DNA of 29,632 nucleotides from JBAZJN01 sp041651295 (GCA_041651295.1 JBAZJN010000012.1:1-29632); one strand, 5' to 3'; counted from the first letter of the stretch, positions 20,955 to 28,996 are shown. The notes: a model not told the origin generated them from the letters alone. A program made the numbers and translations.

Positions 20955-23900
20955 TTAACTTATATTTTCTTTCCCAACGATCTCTTTTAATTTTCTCTTA
21001 ACGACGGGGCTTAAGTCAATACGATTCTTTATTTTGATCTCCTCCCAACCCTCGCCATTTTTCGGCACCTTCATCGTCACCGGACTATTTCCCGGATGGC
21101 ATGCAATTACTACCTTAATATCCTTTAACACGCTCGGTTCGGAACCTCGAGGTATGGTTATTATCAAAGTTTCCGGTTTAATTTCAATCGGAGGAGATTT
21201 TGGTTCTGAACTCGATTTGTTGTCGCCGCCGTTGAAACTGTTTTTATTACCCCAGACTTTTTTCTTGTCCCTTTGCTCGAATTTGGGAATTTTCTCATCA
21301 ATCGGATAAATCTCTTCGGCCAGAATCTTTAACTCTCCGTCCTTGTTGCTGACAAATCCGTCAACTATAACCACTTTATCAACAGTGAAAAGATCGGGCG
21401 TGACAGTGAAAACCTTCGGAAAAACCAGTACTTCAACATTTTTAGTTTGATCCTCTACTTTGATGAAAGCCATTTTCTGATTGTTTTTCCTGGTGGTAAT
21501 CTCTTGGACATTGGTGATAATCCCAGCGATTCGAACGAATTGATTTTCCATTTCCTGAGTTATCTCAATAATTTTCTTTTGCTGGTAGGGCGCAATTACC
21601 GGAGCAATTTCAGACAGAGGGTGTTCGGAGATGTACATACCCAAAAGTTCGCGTTCCCAAGACAGCCGCTGTTTTTTCTCGGCCGGAGGCGTTGCTTCGA
21701 ACTCAATTTTCGCTGTTTCGACAACATCTTCGGCAAAGAGTGAAGATTGTTTCGAGTCCTTATTTTTCTTGATATTGGCGGCAAAAGCCAGCATCCGGTC
21801 CATATTAAATATTAATTCGTTACGTTCGGCTAAATCATCCATCGCCCCGGCCATAGCCAAAGCCTCGAGCGATTTTTTGTTAATGACTTTTGATCCAAGC
21901 CTAGAAAGAAAATCGGCGACGTCACTATATTTTCCGCCGGTTTTTCGATCCTCAACAATCTCCTCGGCCACGGCGGCACCAACGTGTTTTATGGCCGAGA
22001 GCCCAAAACGGACGTTGCCGGTTTCTTTGACCACGCCAAAGTCAACGAAAGACTCATTTATCGAGGGCGGCAGCACCTCGATTCCCATTCTCTTACACTC
22101 GTCAATTTCCATCGCCAGCTTATCAAGATCATCTTTATTCGAGGTCATTAACGCCGACATGTACTCGGGCGGAAAATTTGATTTCAAATAGGCTGTTTGA
22201 TAAGCAACCAGGGCATAACTGGCGGCGTGAGCTTTGTTAAAACCGTAACCGGCAAAAGTTTCAATTTGGTTCCAGAGCTCGTTGGTAGTAACCTCGCTCA
22301 TTCCGCGCTCAATGATTTGGCGGAAGAATTTATCTTTTTGCGCCGCCATATCTTTGGCAATTTTTTTACCGATAGCTTTGCGGAATTTATCAACTTCCTC
22401 CCAGTTGTAGCCGGCGAGCTCTATTGCAATCATCAAAACGTCATCCTGATAAACGATTAGTCCGAGCGATTGTTTCAAAACCGATTCTAGCCGCGGATCG
22501 GCATAGCGGATTTTAGACGGATTATGCTTTCTGGCAACATATTCCGGAATAAACGCCATCGGTCCGGGGCGGTAAAGGGCTACCATGGCCATGATGTCGA
22601 GAATTGTTGTTGGCCGGAGTTCTTTGATGTTCTTGCGCATACCCTCGGATTCAAGCTGAAAGACGCCGATTGTTTCACCGCGTGACAGAAGGTCGAAGGT
22701 TTTTTTATCGTCCAGCGGGATCTCATCAAGAATAATTTTTATTTCTCTGGTTTTATTAACGATTTTTAGGACATTCTGAATGATTGACAGGTTGGCCAGG
22801 CCCAAAAAGTCCATTTTGATAAGTCCGACCCCGTCTTCGCCGACGGCGTGCATTTCATATTGTGTGATCAGCCTCTCTCCCTTGGCATCCATCATTACCG
22901 GTGTGTAGTTGGTAATCTCGTCTGGCGCGATAACTACGCCGGCGGCGTGAACCGATGCATGACGGACGACCCCCTCGAGTCTTCTGGCGATATCGACGCA
23001 CTGTTTAACTCTTGGATCAGAATCATAGAGATTTTTTAGTTCAGCAACCTCTTTTAACGCTTTGTCGAGAGTGGTTTTAAGCGGCGGAATTAGTTTGGCA
23101 ATCATATCAACCTCGGAATAACTCATGCCCAAAACCCGGCCGACATCGCGAACAGCCATTCTAGCCGCCATAGTTCCGAAAGTGATAATCTGCGCCACGT
23201 GAGTTTGGCCGTATTTATTGGAGACATATCTGATAATTTCGTCGCGGCCGGCATCAGCGATGTCGGCATCGATATCGGGAGCGGACGGCCGATAGGGGTT
23301 TAAAAATCGCTCGAACGGCAAGTTGTAATCAAACGGATTTAACTGCTTGCCGGTAATGCCGAGAGCGTAGGAAATAAAGCAGCCGGCAGCCGAGCCTCTG
23401 GTATTTGTCGGAATACCATTCTCTTTAGCGAAGCGAAAAAAATCTTGAACTATCAAAAAGTATCCAAGATAACCCTTGTCTTTAATCACTTTAAATTCAT
23501 AATCTATCCGTTCTTTAATTACCGGAGTAACTTCGTCAACAATATTTGGCAGCCTGTCGTCAATCAATTTGCGCAGATGAGATTCATATGTTTCGCCTTC
23601 TGGCAATGGGAATTCCGGGAATTTGAATTTGCCCAGTTCGATTTCAACGTTGCATTTACGGGCTACCTCAATCGTATTCTTTAAAACCTCGGGGTGATCG
23701 GGAAAATTTGCTGCCATTTGTTCATGGGTTAGCAGGGAATAATCGTCGCCGGCCATAGTCATTCTATTGCTATCGGCCAGAAGTTTTCCGGTTTGCAGGC
23801 AGATTAGGGCGTCATGGGCAATGTTGTCAGACGAATCAACATAGTGGGGATCGTTTGTTGCTACGACTTTTATTCCGAACTCCTCCGCCAGCTTAAAAAT

Positions 23901-24491
23901 ATTTTTATTCACCTGTTTTTGCTCCTGCACGGTGTTTGGATGGTGCTGGACCTCAAGATAGAAATCTTCTTTTGGGAAAATTTCCAAATACTCTTTTAGA
24001 GCCTTCCGGCCTTCGTCCAGACTTTCAAGCGATTTTCTGGGAATCTCGCCCTGAACACAGGCAGAACAGACGACTAACCCTTCAGAGTGTTTTTTCAATG
24101 TTTCCTTATCAACCCTCGGTTTGTAATAATATCCTTCGAGATGGGCGATAGATGTCAATTTCATTAAATTTTTGTAGCCGATTTCGTTTTTTGCTAGAAG
24201 AATTAGGTGATAAGCGCTTGAATCAACTCTCGGTTGCCTATCTTTCATACTCCTAGGAGCAACATAAATCTCTATTCCCAAAATCGGTTTTATCCCGGCT
24301 TTAGTACATTGTTCATAAAATTCAATGATCCCATGCATAACTCCGTGATCGGTTAATGCCAATGCCGGCTGGCCGTCATTTTTGGCTTTGGCGATCAGAT
24401 CAGGAATCTTGCCCATGCCGTCCAGCATCGAATAGTGGGAGTGGACATGGAGATGTACAAATTGGGTTTTTAGGTCTGTATCGCTTGACAT
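20955..24491 (-). CDS. dnaE: DNA polymerase III alpha subunit
   Basis: This is the replicative polymerase. The product is 1178 residues from ATG 24491, against about 1160 for standard DnaE1. An upstream in-frame start at 24569 would add a non-conserved tail. The PHP domain starts with HLHVHSHYSMLDG (about 13-25), with its metal-binding histidines intact. The palm has TNTRGSAAGCFISYALGITG and PDIDADIAD (405-413), with the catalytic Asp residues. VYQDDVLMIAIELAGYNWEE and FNKAHAASYALVAYQTAYLK mark the rest of the polymerase domain. The C-terminal OB fold reads FVRIAGIITNVQEITTRKNN. A Lys/Ser-rich linker of about 50 residues follows, then a short DnaE-type C-terminal domain. It is a full-length, intact gene leading a three-gene operon. 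Confidence 0.96.
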   Translation of the reverse strand: MSSDTDLKTQFVHLHVHSHYSMLDGMGKIPDLIAKAKNDGQPALALTDHGVMHGIIEFYEQCTKAGIKPILGIEIYVAPRSMKDRQPRVDSSAYHLILLAKNEIGYKNLMKLTSIAHLEGYYYKPRVDKETLKKHSEGLVVCSACVQGEIPRKSLESLDEGRKALKEYLEIFPKEDFYLEVQHHPNTVQEQKQVNKNIFKLAEEFGIKVVATNDPHYVDSSDNIAHDALICLQTGKLLADSNRMTMAGDDYSLLTHEQMAANFPDHPEVLKNTIEVARKCNVEIELGKFKFPEFPLPEGETYESHLRKLIDDRLPNIVDEVTPVIKERIDYEFKVIKDKGYLGYFLIVQDFFRFAKENGIPTNTRGSAAGCFISYALGITGKQLNPFDYNLPFERFLNPYRPSAPDIDADIADAGRDEIIRYVSNKYGQTHVAQIITFGTMAARMAVRDVGRVLGMSYSEVDMIAKLIPPLKTTLDKALKEVAELKNLYDSDPRVKQCVDIARRLEGVVRHASVHAAGVVIAPDEITNYTPVMMDAKGERLITQYEMHAVGEDGVGLIKMDFLGLANLSIIQNVLKIVNKTREIKIILDEIPLDDKKTFDLLSRGETIGVFQLESEGMRKNIKELRPTTILDIMAMVALYRPGPMAFIPEYVARKHNPSKIRYADPRLESVLKQSLGLIVYQDDVLMIAIELAGYNWEEVDKFRKAIGKKIAKDMAAQKDKFFRQIIERGMSEVTTNELWNQIETFAGYGFNKAHAASYALVAYQTAYLKSNFPPEYMSALMTSNKDDLDKLAMEIDECKRMGIEVLPPSINESFVDFGVVKETGNVRFGLSAIKHVGAAVAEEIVEDRKTGGKYSDVADFLSRLGSKVINKKSLEALAMAGAMDDLAERNELIFNMDRMLAFAANIKKNKDSKQSSLFAEDVVETAKIEFEATPPAEKKQRLSWERELLGMYISEHPLSEIAPVIAPYQQKKIIEITQEMENQFVRIAGIITNVQEITTRKNNQKMAFIKVEDQTKNVEVLVFPKVFTVTPDLFTVDKVVIVDGFVSNKDGELKILAEEIYPIDEKIPKFEQRDKKKVWGNKNSFNGGDNKSSSEPKSPPIEIKPETLIITIPRGSEPSVLKDIKVVIACHPGNSPVTMKVPKNGEGWEEIKIKNRIDLSPVVKRKLKEIVGKENIS

Positions 24492-24613
24492 TGATTTATA
24501 TTTATTTTCTGATATATTAAATTTGTTCTTCGATTTGATTGTTATCGCTCTCCGCCCAGGGTGAATCACTCATTGCTCTATTGTTAAATTGCTGGTTTTT
24601 CAACAATACAACA

Positions 24614-25825
24614 ATGGAACAATATAACAATTTTTATTTTGTCTTAGGTCGGGAAAATAAAATTAGCCAAAAAGAGTTAGAGAACGTTTTGGCTAGTTTT
24701 GATTTTGGTTTGAATAAAGATTCCGTCTCTATCTTATCGGATCATGTTTTGGAGATCAAATTAAAAGTGCCCAAAGAAAAAGTCGCCGACTTGATTAATG
24801 TTTTGGGCGGCACGGTTAAAATTTTTGAAAAAGTTGCACCGAGAGATAGTAATATCGCTTCGCTTTTGGTTGCCGGCAACGCCGGCCGAAAACTACTGTT
24901 TGGAATATCAAATTATTCATTGGAAAAAATTGACACATTCAAAATGGCCTTGGCTGCCAAGAAGCAGGTTCGCCAACCGGTCAGGGTTATTGACGGAAAA
25001 GAAGATGGCAAACTTTCCAGCGCCCAATCATTTCAATACAAAATGGACGGCGATAATATCGAACTTGGAATTTTTAAGACTGGCATTGGTAGATTGATTG
25101 CAGTTCAAAACATTGATCTTTGGACCGAGCATGATTATGGCAAGCCGAAGTCAGACGCTCGTTCCGGAATGTTGCCGCCTAAATTGGCGAGAATGATGGT
25201 GAACTTGGCGGTAAGCCAAGTTGGAAATAAGAAAGGAGAAATAAGAAAGGAGAACTCACCTCTCAAATCTCATCTCTCATCTCTTCTTCTTGTTGATCCT
25301 TTTTGCGGTTCAGGAAACATTTTAATTGAAGCGCTTTCAGTCGGTTGTGACATTATCGGATCGGATATTTCGGAAAAAGCGGTCGCTGATTCGGGGTCTA
25401 ACGTTGATTGGTTTGTTAAATTCAAACCATCAAATCTCAAAGCTAACGTGTTTCAGGCAGATGCACTTTGTTATGATTTCGGTCAAATTAACGTTGATTT
25501 TGTAATTGTTGCTGAGCCATACCTTGGGGAGCCAAGAAATTCTAAATTACGGATTGAAGAAGAAAAAGAGGTTAAAAAGGATATAAAAGGATTATATACG
25601 GATTTTTTTCAGAATTTGAAGCTGACAACTAAAAGCTCAAACCTGAAAGCTATTTGTATAGTTTTCCCACTTTTTGAACTTGCTAACGGCAAACAACTGT
25701 CGATTTTTAATGAGTGTGTTGACTTTATCTCTGAATTAGGCTACACTACCATATGTTCGCCCCTTGTCTACGGGCGTGATTATCAGGTTGTAAAACGAGA
25801 AATCGTTTTACTCCAATTAACCTAA
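24614..25825 (+). CDS. THUMP-type RNA/DNA methyltransferase (Trm11/TrmG10-like)
   Basis: The product is 403 residues from ATG 24614 (MEQYNNFYFVLGRENKISQK). The longer frame from 24539 covers the dnaE upstream region. The N-terminal half resembles a THUMP/ferredoxin-like RNA-binding part. RSGMLPPKLARMMVNLA and VDPFCGSGNILIEALSVGCD are the SAM-binding core of tRNA guanine-N2 methyltransferases. The catalytic motif is AEPYLGEP rather than DPPYG or NPPY, which leaves the target base uncertain. Between the two core motifs an insert (GNKKGEIRKENSPLKS) is encoded by a tandem repeat near 25229-25256 and looks like a captured spacer sequence. It diverges from dnaE. Confidence 0.75.
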   Translation: MEQYNNFYFVLGRENKISQKELENVLASFDFGLNKDSVSILSDHVLEIKLKVPKEKVADLINVLGGTVKIFEKVAPRDSNIASLLVAGNAGRKLLFGISNYSLEKIDTFKMALAAKKQVRQPVRVIDGKEDGKLSSAQSFQYKMDGDNIELGIFKTGIGRLIAVQNIDLWTEHDYGKPKSDARSGMLPPKLARMMVNLAVSQVGNKKGEIRKENSPLKSHLSSLLLVDPFCGSGNILIEALSVGCDIIGSDISEKAVADSGSNVDWFVKFKPSNLKANVFQADALCYDFGQINVDFVIVAEPYLGEPRNSKLRIEEEKEVKKDIKGLYTDFFQNLKLTTKSSNLKAICIVFPLFELANGKQLSIFNECVDFISELGYTTICSPLVYGRDYQVVKREIVLLQLT

Positions 25826-25930
25826 TATCTAATTGACCTAATTGGTCTAAACATATTGGGGATTGAGCATTAGTCATTTTTTAGAAATTAGAAATTAGGA
25901 TTTAGAAATTTACGAACGGAGTTCGCCCAA

Positions 25931-26203
25931 ATGGCCCATAAAAAAGCCGGAGGTAGTACTAGTTTAGGACGGGACTCAGTCTCCAAGCGACTTGGAGTCA
26001 AGGTTTTTGGTGGCCAAAAAGTTGTCGCCGGAAATATCATTGTCCGACAAAAAGGCAACAAGTATTTGGCTGGTGAAAATGTTAGTATGGGTAGTGATTA
26101 CACGCTGTATGCTGCCAAGGAAGGCGTTGTTGAATTTGGCCAGGTGAGAAAAACCACATTTTCCGGTTCCGGTGTCAAAAAAACCAAGGTATCAGTTAAA
26201 TAA
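25931..26203 (+). CDS. rpmA: Ribosomal protein bL27
   Basis: The product is 90 residues, the usual length. It begins MAHKKAGGSTSLGRDSVSKR, the conserved flexible N-terminus that reaches the peptidyl transferase centre, without the cleaved extension found in Firmicutes. QKGNKYLAGENVSMGSDYTL matches the core. GGAG lies 10 nt upstream of ATG 25931. Unusually it is not next to rplU (L21); it precedes the second large RNA candidate instead. Confidence 0.95.
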   Translation: MAHKKAGGSTSLGRDSVSKRLGVKVFGGQKVVAGNIIVRQKGNKYLAGENVSMGSDYTLYAAKEGVVEFGQVRKTTFSGSGVKKTKVSVK

Positions 26204-26213
26204 ATCGATTTCT

Positions 26214-26243
26214 GGCAAAGCGCATCAAAAGGTGCTTTTTGCC
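26214..26243 (+). terminator. Hairpin after rpmA, possible weak terminator
   Basis: GGCAAAGCGCATC (26214-26226) pairs with GGTGCTTTTTGCC (26231-26243) around AAAA with one mismatch. The T5 run lies within the descending arm, so an inner stem followed by TTTTT could terminate. The bases 26241-26246 can alternatively pair with 26278-26283, an arrangement like an attenuator or the first helix of the RNA that follows. Confidence 0.4.
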
Positions 26244-26838
26244 AGCAACCGTATGGTTGTGCACTGTCGGCGGGTATGCTGGCAGAATAAGGAAAGAGGT
26301 TTCTGAAAGATCGAGGTTGAAGGCAGATGTGCCCTTTAGACCGCGCCAGGCGCGGTTCATACCACGAAAGGGCCTGTCCCCATGACTAAGGCAGTATGCA
26401 CTGAAGCTGACGTACCTCCTGGTCTAATGGGGCGAGCGCCCCATTACTGACCGGGAGACGAGTCACTATGGCTAACATGGCCAATGAGACACGGATCACT
26501 GATGAAAGGGCCCCCCAGCCCCAGCTCACGAGGGGCTACCGTAACCCGGCGCTTTTCCGGTGGAGTACCATCGGGGATCTCAGTGCCTTCTGCGCCGCTA
26601 CCGGTGGCGGCGCCAGCGCTCGGAGCGACGACGGTGGCCGGGTTAGGGGTCATCAGTAAGGCGTCCGGCTAGACATCTGAGCCTGGGGGGCTAATGGCCA
26701 TGCCCCCAAGGCACCTTTTGACCGCAGGAAACTGTGGGAGGCCGTGAGAAGCGGCATGCTCTTCCCGGCAGGGACGCGAAAGCCTCCCTGTCGTGCACTA
26801 TATACCATTCTGGTCCGGTGGCTTAGTTTGTCACCGGC
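26244..26838 (+). ncRNA. Second candidate large structured RNA, about 600 nt, class unknown
   Basis: This 780-bp space between rpmA and rplS is GC-rich and full of exact stems. GCCCTTT (26331-26337)/AAAGGGC (26367-26373) encloses ACCGCGC-CAG-GCGCGGT (26340-26356). TCCTGGTC/GACCGGGA (26417, 26449-26456) is stacked on TAATGGGGC/GCCCCATTA (26425-26446). AGCCCC/GGGGCT lies at 26517 and 26532, and GGGGGC/GCCCCC near 26686-26707. CCGCAG-GAAA-CTGTGG (26722-26737) has a GNRA loop. CGGCAGGGA/TCCCTGTCG (near 26766-26793) ends in GC-GAAA-GC. CCGGTG/CACCGG lies at 26815-26837. Size suits ROOL- or OLE-like giant RNAs, but no known motif is recognised. Strand and ends are uncertain: no clear promoter or T-run terminator was found. 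Bases 26839-26983 hold TAGTC/CTAGC-rich quasi-repeats and the rplS leader. Confidence 0.5.
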
Positions 26839-26983
26839 CGTTCTCTCTGAATTCAATTATTTGAGAGTAGAGAAGAACGAGTAGCAATAGTAAATACAAT
26901 TGCAAGTCAATAGAAAGTCGATTGCTAGTCAATTGTCTAGCTATAGTCTAGCTACTGACTGACCATAGACTAGCATTACAATT

Positions 26984-27589
26984 ATGAACAATATAAATCT
27001 TACTAAATTTATGAAAAAGAATATCCCCGATATTCGCACCGGTGATACTATTAAAGTTCACCAGAAAATTAAAGAAGGCGACAAAGAGCGTGTCCAGATT
27101 TTTGAAGGACTGGTGATCGCTACTCATGGGGGCAAAACTCTTGATGGTACTTTTACCGTCCGCAAGGAATCGTTTGGCATCGGCGTCGAGAGAATCTTCC
27201 CAATCCATTCTCCCAGGGTTGTAAAAGTCGAACGTGTCAAGCAATCAAAAGTTCGCCGAAGTAAGCTTTATTTTATGAGACAACTTTCCGGTAAGAATGC
27301 TCGATTGAAAGAGCTAAATCGCGATCATGCCGTTTGGGAAGAAAAGGGAGCGGAGGAAGAGCTCGAGAAACTTGCCGAGGAAACGGCGAAAGCAGCCGAA
27401 GCTGCAGCCGCGGAGAAAGCGGCCGAAGAGGCTGAATTAGACAAAAAAGCCGAGTCAGCGATAAAAGCTCACGGTCATACTCCGGGCGAAGATGAGCCAA
27501 AAGATGACGTGAAAGTTGAGCAAGGTTCGAAACAAGACGAAAAAAAAGCAAAGGACACGGAAGAGAAATCCGAAACAGTAGAAGAATAA
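26984..27589 (+). CDS. rplS: Ribosomal protein bL19 with a long charged C-terminal tail
   Basis: The product is 201 residues; standard L19 is about 115. Residues 1-110 are canonical (IRTGDTIKVHQKIKEGDKER, FTVRKESFGIGVERIFPIHS, VRRSKLYFMRQLSGKNARLK). From about 120 on there is a low-complexity Glu/Lys/Ala tail, predicted to be helical then disordered. ATG 26984 has no Shine-Dalgarno; the leader consists of quasi-palindromic TAGTC/CTAGC words. The gene is followed by a strong terminator. Confidence 0.93.
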   Translation: MNNINLTKFMKKNIPDIRTGDTIKVHQKIKEGDKERVQIFEGLVIATHGGKTLDGTFTVRKESFGIGVERIFPIHSPRVVKVERVKQSKVRRSKLYFMRQLSGKNARLKELNRDHAVWEEKGAEEELEKLAEETAKAAEAAAAEKAAEEAELDKKAESAIKAHGHTPGEDEPKDDVKVEQGSKQDEKKAKDTEEKSETVEE

Positions 27590-27610
27590 TAATCAAATTA
27601 TCATAAAAAA

Positions 27611-27659
27611 CGTCCCAGAAATGGCGACCCAAAGGGTCCCCTTAGGGGGCGTTTTTTTT
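27611..27659 (+). terminator. Intrinsic terminator of rplS
   Basis: CGTCCC (27611-27616) pairs with GGGGCG (27646-27651). It encloses the hairpin GACCC-AAA-GGGTC (27626-27638) and is followed by eight T (27652-27659). Confidence 0.75.
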
Positions 27660-27666
27660 GTTGTGA

Positions 27667-27672
27667 TATAAT
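27667..27672 (+). promoter_or_regulatory. -10 box upstream of the 27700 gene
   Basis: A consensus TATAAT lies 27 nt before ATG 27700, right after the rplS terminator. The -35 region is inside the T-run and G-run of that terminator and has no consensus, so the promoter is uncertain. Confidence 0.4.
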
Positions 27673-27699
27673 TTGGAAAAGAATTAAAAAAGGAGAATT

Positions 27700-28257
27700 A
27701 TGTCAGGAGAAGTTCCGTCGCAGCATAGAGAGATGCACGATAAAGGCGCCCCTGTCGTATCCAGTGAAGTGGAACCTGAAGGATATGAGGCAAATATTGA
27801 CAGGGCTCAAGAGATGGCAATTGCTGGTGATGCGAAAGAAACACTAGCAGTAAATTTTAGAAAATATCCGGAAAAAGCATTATCGTATCGTCGAAAAGCT
27901 AGTGATATTGAAGAAGATGCAGGAAAGAAATTTGATGAATCGAATAGCGAATTTACGGAAGAAGTTTTTGCTGAAATTGAGGCGTTGGTGGATTCCGGGA
28001 AAGATATAACTGTTGGGGGGCTTGCTCTTGTTGGACAGGAGGAAGGTCCAAATGATCGCAAGAAAAAAATGATTGAAACAGCTTTAGGAATCGATCCGGC
28101 AAACGGCCGAGGATTCGAGGGTAGTCAAAATGTATTTTTAAGCAATATCTCCGGTATTGTTGCCATGTATAATGGCCTAATGTCGGTCACTTTTCGTAAA
28201 GATCTGCAATTATATAATCGGATAAAACAGGAATTCATCCAGTCCGGCGGCCAATAA
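27700..28257 (+). CDS. Hypothetical cytoplasmic protein
   Basis: The product is 185 residues from ATG 27700 with AGGAG 7 nt upstream. There is no signal peptide or hydrophobic segment. It is acidic and mostly helical, with a Glu-rich stretch at about 65-100 (ASDIEEDAGKKFDESNSEF) and a more globular C-terminal part containing FLSNISGIVAMYNGLMSVTF. I recognise no family. It is free-standing between the rplS terminator and a convergent gene, and its codon usage is AT-leaning like the core genome. A weak hairpin, AAGAAT/ATTCTT, lies downstream near 28279-28295. Confidence 0.6.
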   Translation: MSGEVPSQHREMHDKGAPVVSSEVEPEGYEANIDRAQEMAIAGDAKETLAVNFRKYPEKALSYRRKASDIEEDAGKKFDESNSEFTEEVFAEIEALVDSGKDITVGGLALVGQEEGPNDRKKKMIETALGIDPANGRGFEGSQNVFLSNISGIVAMYNGLMSVTFRKDLQLYNRIKQEFIQSGGQ

Positions 28258-28339
28258 AAGATTGTTTGCAGATAGATAAGAATTATTCATTCTTCTCTCT
28301 CAAATTCGCAGAAGTAATAGCGTTGTAGTCTTTCCTTAT

Positions 28340-28369
28340 AAAAAACCGCTCCGGTGAGTTGAAGCGGTT
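28340..28369 (-). terminator. Intrinsic terminator overlapping the stop of the 28368-28973 gene
   Basis: On the minus strand AACCGCT pairs with AGCGGTT (28369-28363 with 28350-28344) and is followed by a T-run to 28340. The stop codon TAA (28370-28368) is part of the stem. Confidence 0.75.
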
Positions 28370-28973
28370 AGAACGCTGTCGTGTACTTGGCGCCGATCGA
28401 ATAGGCACCGCCGGTTGTCGCCTCGAGTGTCAGTCCCTTGAGATTCTGGTAAACGCCGAGTTCGAACTCGGGACTTTTGCCGATCTCATATATTCCGCGG
28501 AGAAAGATCTCGGTGTTGGGAAACGGCCGGAATAGCCGTAACCGCTCAAGTTCAGCCCAAGGGTGATACCGAATTCCCTCAAGGCTATGAACTAACGGAA
28601 GGTAGATCCTGCCCTCCGCAAATCGGCTTTTGTGGTAAAACTGGAAAAACATCTGCGGCGGTTTCGGCTTCTGACCTATCAATTGGGCGCCGGATTGAGC
28701 TTCTTCGGTGTAGAGAGCGGTAATTCCGGCCCACCAATTGTCGGTCAGACAGTCAATCCCGGGGCTCAGAACAGCAAAGTCCAGATCAATCTGAGAGACG
28801 AAATCCCCGTTGTAAACACCCCTCATGTTGCATAGTTGATGCTCAAATCGGAAATACGAGGTTTTGCTTCCCAATACCAGGGAGAAGGTAGCAGGAAGAT
28901 TGAGATACGGATCGTCCTCTGCCGCAGAAAGCGAGCAGAGTATAACGAGCATCAAGGCGATGAATATCCGCAA
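28368..28973 (-). CDS. GC-rich exported protein, possibly beta-barrel-like
   Basis: The product is 201 residues. I chose the TTG start at 28973 because AAGGAGG (28988-28982) is 8 nt upstream; the longer frame from 28997 would contain that site. The first 18-19 residues (MRIFIALMLVILCSLSAA) are a signal peptide with cleavage before EDDP. The rest alternates polar and hydrophobic residues in strands with many Tyr, Phe and Trp. It ends GGAYSIGAKYTTAF, with a terminal Phe as in the C-terminal strand of outer-membrane barrels. CPR bacteria are thought to lack an outer membrane, so either the reading is wrong or the gene is foreign. GC content is clearly above that of its neighbours. Confidence 0.6.
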   Translation of the reverse strand: MRIFIALMLVILCSLSAAEDDPYLNLPATFSLVLGSKTSYFRFEHQLCNMRGVYNGDFVSQIDLDFAVLSPGIDCLTDNWWAGITALYTEEAQSGAQLIGQKPKPPQMFFQFYHKSRFAEGRIYLPLVHSLEGIRYHPWAELERLRLFRPFPNTEIFLRGIYEIGKSPEFELGVYQNLKGLTLEATTGGAYSIGAKYTTAF

Positions 28974-28996
28974 CTGTTTCGCCTCCTTTCGCAGCA

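Noticed and set aside
26214..26838. tmRNA or RNase P RNA in the second large RNA region
   Set aside because: No tRNA-like ends, no tag frame with a clear resume codon, and none of the conserved RNase P blocks could be found. A short GGAAAG match near 26291 is not enough.
26444..26856. Short ORFs on both strands of the second RNA region
   Set aside because: Low-complexity products without ribosome binding sites or family features. The hairpin structure explains the sequence better.
28452..28471. T-loop-like AGTTCGAACT palindrome suggesting a tRNA
   Set aside because: It lies inside the 28368-28973 coding sequence (PEFEL) and has no acceptor or anticodon arms.
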